From Candidatus Poribacteria bacterium (GTDB lineage: Bacteria > Poribacteria > WGA-4E > WGA-3G), in contig JAPPIG010000118.1 in assembly GCA_028820635.1 (NCBI GenBank), positions 248,001 through 312,000 on the forward strand: a stretch of DNA of 64,000 bases, read 5' to 3'. The position numbers were made by a program, and so were the translations under genes. The notes beneath the pieces were generated by a model. It was not told where the DNA came from, did not search any database, and saw only the letters and a list, made by a program, of their open reading frames with translations. Below, piece after piece: positions 24,301 to 31,831 of this stretch. Each line of letters starts with the position of its first letter. Position 1 is the stretch's first letter.

Positions 24301-25886
24301 CGTTCTCTGAGTGAATCAATCGCGGGGTTGGTGACTTGTGCAAAAAGTTGTTTAAAATAGTGATAAAGCAGACGTGGATGCTTTGATATTACAGCAGGAG
24401 GGGTGTCATCTCCCATTGACCCAACCGCCTCTTTGGCTTGTAATACCATCGGTTTGATAAACCGTTCCACATCTTCAATCATATAACCAAATGCTTTCTG
24501 AGGTGTCTCTAAATTATCAGGTACTGGCGTTATCGTCCCAAGAGGCTGAGGTTTTAGTTCATCTAAGTGCGTAATCTGCTTAGCCCAATTTGCATAAGGT
24601 TTTTGATTCGCCACTTCGGTTTTGATGTCTGTATCCGTAAGTAATTGTCCGCGTACAGTATCAACAGCGATCATCTGTCCAGGACCTAAACGTCCCTTTT
24701 TGACGACACGACTATCGTCCAATTCAATAATCCCGACCTCAGAACCCATCACAACAAGCCCGTCATCGGTTACTTTATACCGGGCGGGTCTTAGTCCGTT
24801 CCTGTCTAAACTGGCACCAACGATGTTTCCATCCGTGAACGCCACGGCAGCGGGACCATCCCACGGTTCGCTAACGCATGAGAGGTATTCATAACATGCT
24901 TTCAGATCAGGCGGCATATCCGGTATCTGCTCATAAGCCTCTGGCATTAAACACATCATTGAATGGAGAATACTACGGTCAGAATGTGTTAACAACTCTA
25001 AGACGTTGTCAAGACTCATTGAATCGCTGCCATAGGGGTTGATAATCGGTGCGAGTTTCTTGATGTCCTCATTCCATACAGGAGAGTTCATCTCTGCTTC
25101 ACGGGCGCGCATCCAATTCCTGTTTCCCATCAACGTGTTAATCTCACCGTTGTGCGCAAGCATTCGGAACGGTTGTGCAAGCGACCAAGTTGGTGAGGTA
25201 TTTGTACTATACCTTTGATGGAAAACTGCTAAGGATGCTTCAAAGTCAACGTCTCGCAAATCAGAATAGAACATTGCGAGTTGGGGGGCAACGAGAAGTC
25301 CTTTATAGAGAATCGTGCGGTGCGAAAAAGAGGCGATGTGGAATTCGTCAAGTTTCTCATCTGTAATCCGATGTTCTAATTCTTTACATAAAAGATAGAG
25401 ACGTTGTTCGAACTTGTCTGCAGAAATATGGGTTGGTCTGCCAATAAGCACCTGCTGAATTAACGGCACTGTTGCCAACGCTTTTTCTCCAAGAGCAGAC
25501 TCATCAACAGGGACTGAACGCCATCCTAAGAGTGGGAATCCGTATTGCTGTAGAATGTCAGCAACGATTTCACGTCCCCGTTTTTGTGCAACAAGGTCAT
25601 TCCCTGGCAGGAAAATCATGCCGACTGCAAGGTCATTAATTGAATTTAGGTTTACTCCGAGCGCCTCTAATTCTTTTTTAAATAATTTCTCCGGAATCTG
25701 TGTCAAGATGCCTGCACCGTCGCCTGTCTTTGCATCAGCTGCAACAGCACCACGGTGTGTTAAATTCGTAACTGCTTGTATCGCCATTTCCAAGATAGCA
25801 TGACTTTGACTCCCTGAACGGTTCGCGATAAAACCTACTCCACAAGCATCTTTCTCATATAAATGTTCGTGCATTTGTAAACTCAT
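21396..25886 (-). CDS. gltB: Glutamate synthase large (alpha) subunit
   Basis: Transfers the amide of glutamine to 2-oxoglutarate to give two glutamates. Domains in order: class-II glutamine amidotransferase with catalytic Cys in DACGVGFIA (the mature N-terminus after removal of a short propeptide), a central domain, the FMN/[3Fe-4S] synthase domain with cluster ligands GCVMARQCHLNTCPVG (about residue 1115), and the GXGXG domain at the C-terminus. Full-length and intact, about 1,496 aa. The start is uncertain: ATG 25886 is chosen; TTG 25901 and ATG 25874 are also possible, and none has a clear SD. The C-terminus adds seven consecutive prolines and an Arg/Lys-rich tail. No small subunit gltD is adjacent, so it may be ferredoxin-dependent or use a distant GltD. 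Confidence 0.96.
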   Translation of the reverse strand: MSLQMHEHLYEKDACGVGFIANRSGSQSHAILEMAIQAVTNLTHRGAVAADAKTGDGAGILTQIPEKLFKKELEALGVNLNSINDLAVGMIFLPGNDLVAQKRGREIVADILQQYGFPLLGWRSVPVDESALGEKALATVPLIQQVLIGRPTHISADKFEQRLYLLCKELEHRITDEKLDEFHIASFSHRTILYKGLLVAPQLAMFYSDLRDVDFEASLAVFHQRYSTNTSPTWSLAQPFRMLAHNGEINTLMGNRNWMRAREAEMNSPVWNEDIKKLAPIINPYGSDSMSLDNVLELLTHSDRSILHSMMCLMPEAYEQIPDMPPDLKACYEYLSCVSEPWDGPAAVAFTDGNIVGASLDRNGLRPARYKVTDDGLVVMGSEVGIIELDDSRVVKKGRLGPGQMIAVDTVRGQLLTDTDIKTEVANQKPYANWAKQITHLDELKPQPLGTITPVPDNLETPQKAFGYMIEDVERFIKPMVLQAKEAVGSMGDDTPPAVISKHPRLLYHYFKQLFAQVTNPAIDSLRERLVMSLTTYLGKRHSLLTETEKHARVIRLTSPILTNEELEALKAQNLPEFKHTTIPVCFPVASGTQGLENALDTLCENVLDVVNSGNTLLILSDKDIKAELAPIPMLLAVGAVHHYLIREGKRRQVSLIVEAGDPREEHHYAVLLGYGADAINPYLAFSTIVQLAENDEFEELSTEQAITNYKEAVEKGILKIMAKMGISTVSSYRGAQIFEAIGINASVIDRCFTGTPSRLSGIGFEHIAAETLHFHTKAFGATDERKTLQEAGYFRFRRHGEFHAFNPTVFKALHKFVKSGEAEDYTEYAEAVEEGEPSSLRDLLAFKPSNPISIEEVEPAEDIVRRFTTGSMSFGALSRETHETLAIAMNRLGAKSGSGEGGEDSGRFERQPNGDLASSALKQVASGRFGVTPQYLASARELEIKMAQGSKPGEGGQIPGHKVTLEIAKIRHSIPGVPLISPPPHHDIYSIEDLAQLIYDLKQVNPRAKVAVKLVSEFLIGTIASGVAKGYADVIQISGHEGGTGASPLSSIKNAGTPWELGLAETQHRLVENELRDRVVLRVDGGMRSGRDIVIASMLGAEEYGFGTTAMVATGCVMARQCHLNTCPVGVATQDPALRAKYPGTPEMVVNFMLGVANEVRAILANLGHRCLNDIIGRPELLELADLVDYPKAATLDLTEILTSADPTGKSPRYHLQERNDRVDTPLDDQILQDAETAIANKEPIQLSYLIRNTHRTVGAKLSGEIAFRYGDTPLPKETIRCHFTGSAGQSFGAFCISGIQFILTGEANDYVGKGMAGGELVVKPSPDARFEPHENTIIGNTVLYGATSGSLYAAGRAGERFCVRNSGATTVVEGVGDHGCEYMTGGTVVILGETGRNFGAGMTGGSAYVLDENQQFEEKINSQLIKLERITEKVDEDTLVGLVQKHFELTGSQRAEKILANWDTFLPLFWKVVTPPPPPPPTQTRRVRKRKPKS

Positions 25887-26036
25887 ACTCCAAGTAATCA
25901 AGGTTATTGGTATCCGTTAATTTTTTTGTATCATCAGAAAAAATAAGGTATAAAGACACGGATACCGCGTCTATATTAGACGTATAGGCATTTTTGCCCT
26001 TAATTTCTGAATTCGGTAAATTTTTCTTCAATTAAT

Positions 26037-26065
26037 AGTATACCTTAAATGCGGTGAATCGTCAA
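26037..26065 (-). promoter_or_regulatory. Sigma-70-type promoter for gltB
   Basis: On the minus strand TTGACG (26065-26060), 17 nt, TATACT (26042-26037), about 150 nt upstream of the gltB start. Confidence 0.65.
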
Positions 26066-26295
26066 TAAAATTTTTATCCTGATTTACCCCCAGTTTTTGT
26101 AGAGACAAATGTACATAAGGTTTTTTAGATGCTTTGTGTGAGGAAGTCAATGCTGAACTGGCACGAACTTTATCCCTCACAATCGTTTAGATTAAAATAT
26201 GGGTCAAGGAAAATGTCAGGTTTCCAAGTTATCTCCAGTATCCTTTTTATGACAAAAATGAGCGAATATGTTTTTGTATGATAAGTATTATAGGT

Positions 26296-26634
26296 TTTCG
26301 CAATTAGTAGTTTTGGACTTGAGAATTTTTGGGGAAAAGCGTAATAAACCCTTGTGTATACTGGGTTTATAATGAACGGTTTACTGATGGGGATACCCAT
26401 ACAAATACTATTGAAGGATTTTGGTCTTTATTGAAGCGTGCATGGTTCGGTTCACATCACCATTATGAAACAGGATACACACCACTTTACGTTGCTGAAG
26501 CCTGCTACAAGTATAACTATAGAAATAGAGACATCTTCTCAAAGTTTATCAATGAAAGCATGTTGGTTCACTGACGTAAAATGGAACGCTTGGAAAAAAC
26601 TGAAAATCTAAGTCCAAAACTACTAATTGCGAAA
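26296..26634. mobile_element. Internally deleted IS1595/ISXO2-like element with intact terminal repeats
   Basis: Perfect 25-bp inverted repeats at 26296-26320 (begins TTTCGCAATTAG) and 26610-26634 bound a 339-bp segment that holds only the C-terminal part of an IS1595-type transposase. A full element would be about 1 kb, so the 5' two thirds of the transposase gene were lost while both ends survived: a non-autonomous, MITE-like derivative. No clear 8-bp target duplication is seen around the repeats. Confidence 0.82.
26365..26574 (+). pseudogene. IS1595/ISXO2-like transposase, C-terminal fragment
   Basis: Homology begins near 26365 and runs to the stop at 26574. The diagnostic block is THTNTIEGFWSLLKRAWFG followed by HHHYETGY and YNYRNRD, the end of the DDE catalytic domain, with the final catalytic Glu or Asn-Glu region in NTIEGFW. 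The N-terminal zinc-ribbon and first two catalytic Asp regions are missing. An upstream in-frame ATG at 26329 exists but lies in unrelated terminal sequence. Not expected to be active. Confidence 0.85.
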
Positions 26635-26663
26635 CTAAATAACCCTGCGTTTCCATAGGAAAT

Positions 26664-26692
26664 TTGCATCAAAGTTGCTTTACTGCTATAAT
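26664..26692 (+). promoter_or_regulatory. Sigma-70-type promoter for the alcohol dehydrogenase gene
   Basis: TTGCAT (26664-26669), 17 nt, TATAAT (26687-26692), 53 nt before ATG 26745 and just outside the IS remnant's right end. Confidence 0.6.
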
Positions 26693-26744
26693 AAGAATGG
26701 TTCGTTAGAAAGAAATTAATTCAAGACATAGGATAAACGAGAAT

Positions 26745-27920
26745 ATGGAAATTCTCAACTATTTTTTACCGCCACGCATTGAATTTGGAGAGGGGGCCAT
26801 CGCTAACTTGGCAGACCATGTCATTGCATTCAATGGCAAAAAACCGCTTATCGTTAGCGATGCAGGTATCCGCAATGTGGGAATATTGGATCAAGCAGTC
26901 GCGCCATTAGACAATACAAATTTGCCTTATGCCACTTATGAGGATATTGAACCGAATCCCACAGATATAAGCGTCGTGCAAGGGGTGGAAGTCTATGAAA
27001 AAGAAAAGTGCGATGTTGTAATTGCTGTTGGGGGTGGCAGTGTGATGGATGCAGCGAAAGCGATTCGTCTCTTGACAACGCACGCACCACCATTAGAACC
27101 GTACTATGTAGACTCAAATGGAGCGGACAAGATTCGCGGCGATATGCCACCTTTGATATGTGTGCCAACGACAGCAGGGACCGGTAGTGAAGTATCTCAA
27201 GGCGCAATCATTACCGACACTTCGCTGCAAACAACCAACCGATGGCGGAAACGTGCGATTGTTACCCGTTTCAACATGTCAAATCTCGCACTGCTTGATC
27301 CTGCATTGACTGTAGGAATGCCACAAGCACTGACCGCAGCAACTGGTATGGACGCTATCACACACGGAATTGAGGCTTATGTGGCGACAAAATATCACCC
27401 AATTTCAGAAGGCGTGGCTTTGCAAGCATTGAAGATATTAGGCGCAAATATCCGAACAGCATATCACAATGGAGAGGCCATTGAGGCGAGAGGCAAAATG
27501 TTGTTAGGATCATGTATGGCAGCATTTGCGTTTCAGAAAGGACTTGGTGCGGTTCACTCCATTGCCCATCAGTTGTCAACAGACGCACCTATCCCGCACG
27601 GTGTCGCTAATGCGATACTCCTGCCTCCTGTGATGGAATTTAACCTACCCCATGTGATTGAGAAGTACGCAGATGTTGCAGATGCTTTAAGTGTTAATGT
27701 TGAAGGTATGTCTAAAGGTGAGGCAGCGTGCGCTGCAATTGATGAGATTCGCGAATTGAATAAGGAGTTTAATATGCCCGCAGGACTCGGAGCGGCAGGA
27801 TTAGACAGGGAAAAGATTCCGAAACTCGCAACAGATTCAATGCTTGACCACTGTCATAAACTCAATCCGAGACGGTGTTCGGAACAGGATATGCTAAACT
27901 TACTTGAAGCTGCTTTCTAA
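26745..27920 (+). CDS. Iron-containing (group III) alcohol dehydrogenase
   Basis: NAD(P)-dependent dehydrogenase of the Fe-ADH family, 391 residues, full length. Visible: the nucleotide-binding GGGSVMDAAKAI (about residue 97), TTAGTGSEVSQGAI (about 143), and the metal-binding set with MDAITHGIEAYVATKYHP (about 205) and AVHSIAHQL...PHG (His around 270 and 285). Substrates in this family include 1,3-propanediol, butanol, lactaldehyde and hydroxybutyrate; the sequence alone does not decide. A role in reducing microcompartment aldehydes is possible since a BMC cluster lies 17 kb away, but there is no encapsulation helix at its N-terminus. Confidence 0.93.
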   Translation: MEILNYFLPPRIEFGEGAIANLADHVIAFNGKKPLIVSDAGIRNVGILDQAVAPLDNTNLPYATYEDIEPNPTDISVVQGVEVYEKEKCDVVIAVGGGSVMDAAKAIRLLTTHAPPLEPYYVDSNGADKIRGDMPPLICVPTTAGTGSEVSQGAIITDTSLQTTNRWRKRAIVTRFNMSNLALLDPALTVGMPQALTAATGMDAITHGIEAYVATKYHPISEGVALQALKILGANIRTAYHNGEAIEARGKMLLGSCMAAFAFQKGLGAVHSIAHQLSTDAPIPHGVANAILLPPVMEFNLPHVIEKYADVADALSVNVEGMSKGEAACAAIDEIRELNKEFNMPAGLGAAGLDREKIPKLATDSMLDHCHKLNPRRCSEQDMLNLLEAAF

Positions 27921-27921
27921 C

Positions 27922-28066
27922 ACCATTTCTAATTGACAAATTGTCATAATATATTGTAGGTCGAGTTGAGTTCGCGAAACTCGACATGACACTATAAAAA
28001 GTCGGGTTTTCGCTACCGCTTCTACCCGACCTGCGAAATAATGTAATATCATCATATAGAAATGGT
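27922..28066. mobile_element. 145-bp MITE-like inverted-repeat element
   Basis: Ends ACCATTTCTA (27922-27931) and its exact complement (28057-28066) continue into imperfect inverted repeats of about 40 nt. Inside are two further hairpins: GTCGAGTT/AACTCGAC (about 27960-27985) and AGTCGGGT/ACCCGACCT (about 28000-28032). The same terminal sequences bound a gene-carrying segment at 43812-44692. It follows directly the dehydrogenase stop codon. Confidence 0.72.
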
Positions 28067-28117
28067 ATAAGAATTCCAATGCAACCGTAAAGTAGAGCAT
28101 GTAGATTTATTTCGTAA

Positions 28118-29251
28118 TCAAGCGTGATATTTTCCTAACAGCAATTTAAAAAACATATCCAGTTCAGCTTCCACCTGTTCCATCTCTATCGGATCTATCT
28201 GAAAATGCTTTTGTAGAAAAGGGTGATGCCGAATAGTATCACTAATGAAATACTGTTTGGATTGCTTAAAAAGCGCATCATCTATAGGAACATCACAGTT
28301 TCCGAAATAGAAGGGTAGCCTATCAAGGTTTCTTTTAAACACGTCAACATAAGCATAATAATCCAGTTTGCTTTTGTCAATTACAATAGTGTTACTGCTA
28401 TAGTTGTTGACAAACGTCCGATTCCTTCTTAATGCGTTAATATCTCTCATTGTCCAGAAAAATAGAGAATCATCAGGTATCGGTTGTTGCTGCTTACTCG
28501 GATATTTGCGAATATAACCTGGGATATAATCAAAATCGTTTAGACAGAAACGAAGATTTTCTCCTATTTTAAATGAGAAGGAACGGATAAAACTGTATTC
28601 CATCCCTTTGGTATCACGCTGATAAAAGGCAATTATGATTGGAAAAGGTGTAAGTTTTGCGGATTCGGGGAATTCACCACTACTAATTAGTAAGCCATCT
28701 ACCAATTTATAATTTGCAGTAAATTCCTTTAATTGTTTGAAATTGGCTGGTTTAATTAAGTAAGATAACGGATGCAAAACACAGATAAAATCTGCTTCAA
28801 GTTTATTGTAGGAACGGAGAAATGAAATACCTAAATCTCGACTTACTAAATCTTTATCAACGTCAAATTCATCATGTTTAATCTTATGACGAATCAGAGA
28901 GGTTTTGTCATTATAGGGTGGATTTCCGACAACTATCAATCTTTTGCACTGCTGGGGAATACCAAATTTTTCCCTTGATACGTTGGATAAAGAGTTCGTC
29001 TGAAAGAAACGGACATTATCTGTGTTCTTTTTTGCTATATCAATTGCAGTTTCGTCTATATCACACCCGATTGTGAGTGACTGCCCACGATTTTTTAGAA
29101 AATCACCGTATCCACAGGCACTGTCAATTACGGTAGTCCGTGAATCTATGCATGATTCAATAAATCCCCATGCCTGCTCCACAAATGTAGCAGGGGTATA
29201 GTAACTACCTAAGTTAATCCTGTCTTTATATTCTAAATGTTCTTGACTCAT
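28118..29251 (-). CDS. Orphan N6-adenine DNA methyltransferase
   Basis: SAM-dependent class-I methyltransferase. LGSYYTPATFVEQ near the N-terminus (about residues 14-26) is the segment typical of HsdM/type-II amino-methyltransferases. Motif I is DSACGYGDFL (about 43-52), the acidic motif II CDIDETAID (about 63), and the catalytic motif IV is NPPY (about 108-111). 377 residues, so the C-terminal half likely holds target recognition. No restriction endonuclease or specificity subunit is adjacent: it is an orphan or the methylase part of an eroded restriction system. Modified base N6-adenine follows from NPPY; the recognition site is unknown. Confidence 0.84.
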   Translation of the reverse strand: MSQEHLEYKDRINLGSYYTPATFVEQAWGFIESCIDSRTTVIDSACGYGDFLKNRGQSLTIGCDIDETAIDIAKKNTDNVRFFQTNSLSNVSREKFGIPQQCKRLIVVGNPPYNDKTSLIRHKIKHDEFDVDKDLVSRDLGISFLRSYNKLEADFICVLHPLSYLIKPANFKQLKEFTANYKLVDGLLISSGEFPESAKLTPFPIIIAFYQRDTKGMEYSFIRSFSFKIGENLRFCLNDFDYIPGYIRKYPSKQQQPIPDDSLFFWTMRDINALRRNRTFVNNYSSNTIVIDKSKLDYYAYVDVFKRNLDRLPFYFGNCDVPIDDALFKQSKQYFISDTIRHHPFLQKHFQIDPIEMEQVEAELDMFFKLLLGKYHA

Positions 29252-29293
29252 TAGATTATTGTAGATTTTAAAATTATAGTAAATAGTGTTCTG

Positions 29294-31510
29294 TTACGGA
29301 GACAGGTTGATAGGCACAATCCATCCCTTTGTATCTGCAGGCAGATAGACATTATTCCGCAGATAATCTGACGTGTGCCATAGGCAGAGACTTTTTCCGT
29401 CCGGCATCCAGACAATAGAGGCGAGTTTCATAGACGTTCGAGCAATCGGATATTTTTTACCACTATCCAAATCATGCACCCAAACCTTCCAGCGGAGTCC
29501 GACACAATCCTCACGTTCAAAGTATGCTAACCGATTCCCTGTTGGTGACCATGCGGGTGCTGTGTGTTTCAAAATCCGATGTTTCAGCGATTCGTCAGTG
29601 ATCCCAGCAATGTGAAGGCGTTTATCAAGAACTGGATCTTGTCGATTGCTGCCAGAAAGCACATAAGCAAGTCGTGCCCCATCAGATGACCACCGCAGCT
29701 GTCGGACGCGTTGGTGCTGCGTTGGAATCTGTTTCACCCGTTCTCCTTCTATATTTTGAATACGGATCGCTGCATACGTAACTGTGCCGTTGCCGAGCTT
29801 GTGATTCTGTGTCACCTCAAAAGCGAGTAGATTTCCATCTGACGACCAAGAGGGTGCGTGCAAAAAGGTATAAGAACGTCGAGTTTGTCTAAATAACACA
29901 CGGGCAATATCTCTACCACCACTGCCGTCACTGTTAATCCGATAAATAACATCATAGCCTCTTTCACGCCGTCTAAATGCCAATTGATTAGCCGTAGGCG
30001 ACCATGCAGGCCCCGCACCTTTTACCAATTTTTTGACACGTCCCAATTCCCAATCAGCAGTAAAAACAAAACGATCATCGTCTACTTCGGCTTCAAATGC
30101 TATTAAGCGACCATCTAATGACCAAGAAACATGTGGATTGTAAAGCTGACCAGCATAGAGTTTTCGTGCTTGTTTTCCCTCTTTGTCCATAATCCAGAGT
30201 TCACTCGCCTTCCAATAACTACCACTCAGATCGGTTCTTTTTAGCATAGCAATGCGTTCGCCATCGGGACTCCAATACGGGTATTCTGCGCCATTGATTA
30301 AATGTATCATCCGGGGATTCCCACAAAAATTGGTGTTTAACAACATGCCTTCTGTCTCTCCAAATTGTCCGAAGGCAAATTTATCTATCCATACTTGTTC
30401 CTTGTTTGGTAATTCAACTTGATACCAATTCTGTGTAGTTTGGAGAATTGGCAAGTTTGTGCCATCATTGAGTCGGTATAAAGGTGAAGTTCCATTTTTC
30501 TTGGCATAAACTGGGGCATCATCACGTGTAACAATCCCGTGTTCGCGTGTACCATCTGCGATCGGTGGACTTCCTGTAGCATTGGCAAACGCATAAATTG
30601 AACCGTCAGTAGATGCTGCATAGAGGATACCTTCGGAAATTGCAGGGGCTGCATTGACAGGACCGCCAACCTGATAAGACCAAACTTCTGTTTTAGACGC
30701 AACATCAATTGCATGAATCTTCCCATTTCGCGCACCAATATAGACAAAACTGTTTGCGGTGACAGGAAAACTTTCACTACCTGCTGTATATCTACGCCAC
30801 AAATTAGTGTTATACTGTGGGATGACGGGGCGAAATTCTGCATTCGCGCATCCATATTCTATGCCGTTTATTGTGACCATGCGCTGTCGTTCGGATTTAA
30901 GTTTGCCGGTGATGGCATCCAGCAGGTAAATTCGTGTCGGAAATGCACCCGTGTAAACAGTTCTATTAAAAACAACTGGAGGTGAATCCATCCAACCTTT
31001 TGATTTGAATTCCCAAAGTACGTCTCCTGTTTCTGCATTAAGTGCGTAGAATTTGTTATCCCGCGTACTGAAATAGACGCGCCCACCCCAAATAGCAGCT
31101 GAATACCGGATGGCACTTCCAGCATTGAAAACCCATTTGATTCCCCACTCCTTGGCATTTAAAGCGTATAATTTGCCGTCTGCGGAACCGATATAAAGAA
31201 TTCCGTTTGCTACAACTGGGGATGCGGTTATAGGACCACCCGTTTTAAATTGCCACAACATAGATAGTGGAGGCTTAATTTTCTGGTCTGGGCTTTTTCC
31301 AGATAACTGCAAGTCGTGCATGAACATGTGCCAATCTTCAGCACGAAGAGGGGTGATAGGAGGCGTAATGACTTCAGGGGAATCGGTTTTTGGGGTTGAG
31401 GATAGTGAATCTTGAGGTTTGTCTTGGGAATTACAAGCCGACAGAAGGAGCAAAGCAACAAAAAGGGCTAAAATGAGTATAACGGTTTTGAATTTTGTGA
31501 TTTGAAGCAT
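29294..31510 (-). CDS. Lipoprotein with PQQ-type propeller, SH3b domain and PD40/TolB-like propeller
   Basis: 738 residues. Lipobox LLLSACNSQ (lipid Cys about residue 26). Residues about 60-320 hold PQQ-like repeats (GILYIGSADGKLYALNA, GRVYFSTRDNKFYALNAETG, SFVYIGARNGKIHAIDV). A short bacterial SH3 domain sits in the middle (about 330-385; PVYAKKNGTSPLYRL, ending EQVWIDKFAFGQ). Residues about 405-730 hold PD40/TolB-like repeats (YPYWSPDGERIAML, HVSWSLDGRLIAF, APAWSPTGNRLAYF). Likely a surface or periplasmic binding scaffold; no enzyme motif is seen. Its promoter module (31572-31600) is shared with the region upstream of glyA. Confidence 0.86.
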   Translation of the reverse strand: MLQITKFKTVILILALFVALLLLSACNSQDKPQDSLSSTPKTDSPEVITPPITPLRAEDWHMFMHDLQLSGKSPDQKIKPPLSMLWQFKTGGPITASPVVANGILYIGSADGKLYALNAKEWGIKWVFNAGSAIRYSAAIWGGRVYFSTRDNKFYALNAETGDVLWEFKSKGWMDSPPVVFNRTVYTGAFPTRIYLLDAITGKLKSERQRMVTINGIEYGCANAEFRPVIPQYNTNLWRRYTAGSESFPVTANSFVYIGARNGKIHAIDVASKTEVWSYQVGGPVNAAPAISEGILYAASTDGSIYAFANATGSPPIADGTREHGIVTRDDAPVYAKKNGTSPLYRLNDGTNLPILQTTQNWYQVELPNKEQVWIDKFAFGQFGETEGMLLNTNFCGNPRMIHLINGAEYPYWSPDGERIAMLKRTDLSGSYWKASELWIMDKEGKQARKLYAGQLYNPHVSWSLDGRLIAFEAEVDDDRFVFTADWELGRVKKLVKGAGPAWSPTANQLAFRRRERGYDVIYRINSDGSGGRDIARVLFRQTRRSYTFLHAPSWSSDGNLLAFEVTQNHKLGNGTVTYAAIRIQNIEGERVKQIPTQHQRVRQLRWSSDGARLAYVLSGSNRQDPVLDKRLHIAGITDESLKHRILKHTAPAWSPTGNRLAYFEREDCVGLRWKVWVHDLDSGKKYPIARTSMKLASIVWMPDGKSLCLWHTSDYLRNNVYLPADTKGWIVPINLSP

Positions 31511-31571
31511 GGTTTGGCAAAGTAGTCAGAAATGTGCAGAATATTTGAAGTGCCGAAAATCCGTTACCGAT

Positions 31572-31600
31572 AATATAACATGCAGGAGGATATATGTCAA
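31572..31600 (-). promoter_or_regulatory. Promoter module of the 31510 lipoprotein gene
   Basis: Minus-strand TTGACA (31600-31595), 17 nt, TATATT (31577-31572), then the conserved downstream GGTAACGGATTTTCG. The same module, about 65 bp long and partly conserved, occurs at 36766-36819. Confidence 0.7.
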
Positions 31601-31717
31601 GAATGTGTAATATTTTTAACATTGTCTGAACCAGGATTATCAGGATTTCCGAATTTATAGGATTATACTCATATTACAATTCTATAGTTGTCAACCAGTC
31701 TACCCATCTGGTTTTTA

Positions 31718-31746
31718 TTGACATTTTTCCTTAGACCTATTATAAT
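31718..31746 (+). promoter_or_regulatory. Consensus sigma-70 promoter for the ThuA-LamG gene
   Basis: TTGACA (31718-31723), 17 nt, TATAAT (31741-31746), both perfect hexamers. The gene starts about 80 nt downstream of the predicted start of transcription. Confidence 0.8.
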
Positions 31747-31831
31747 TTTGCTACTTTACAATTGTCGGATAGCTGCGCTATGAGCTGCCATTGCATAGCA
31801 AACTTAATCTATTCATCCGGGAGGACCAAAT

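Noticed and set aside
26170..26400. 76-codon frame on the minus strand overlapping the IS element end
   Set aside because: Crosses the terminal inverted repeat and antisense transposase sequence; composition is that of AT-rich non-coding DNA.
26284..26646. 8-bp target duplication around the IS1595 remnant
   Set aside because: No matching 8-bp direct repeat was found next to the 25-bp ends, so the exact insertion boundary stays unproven.
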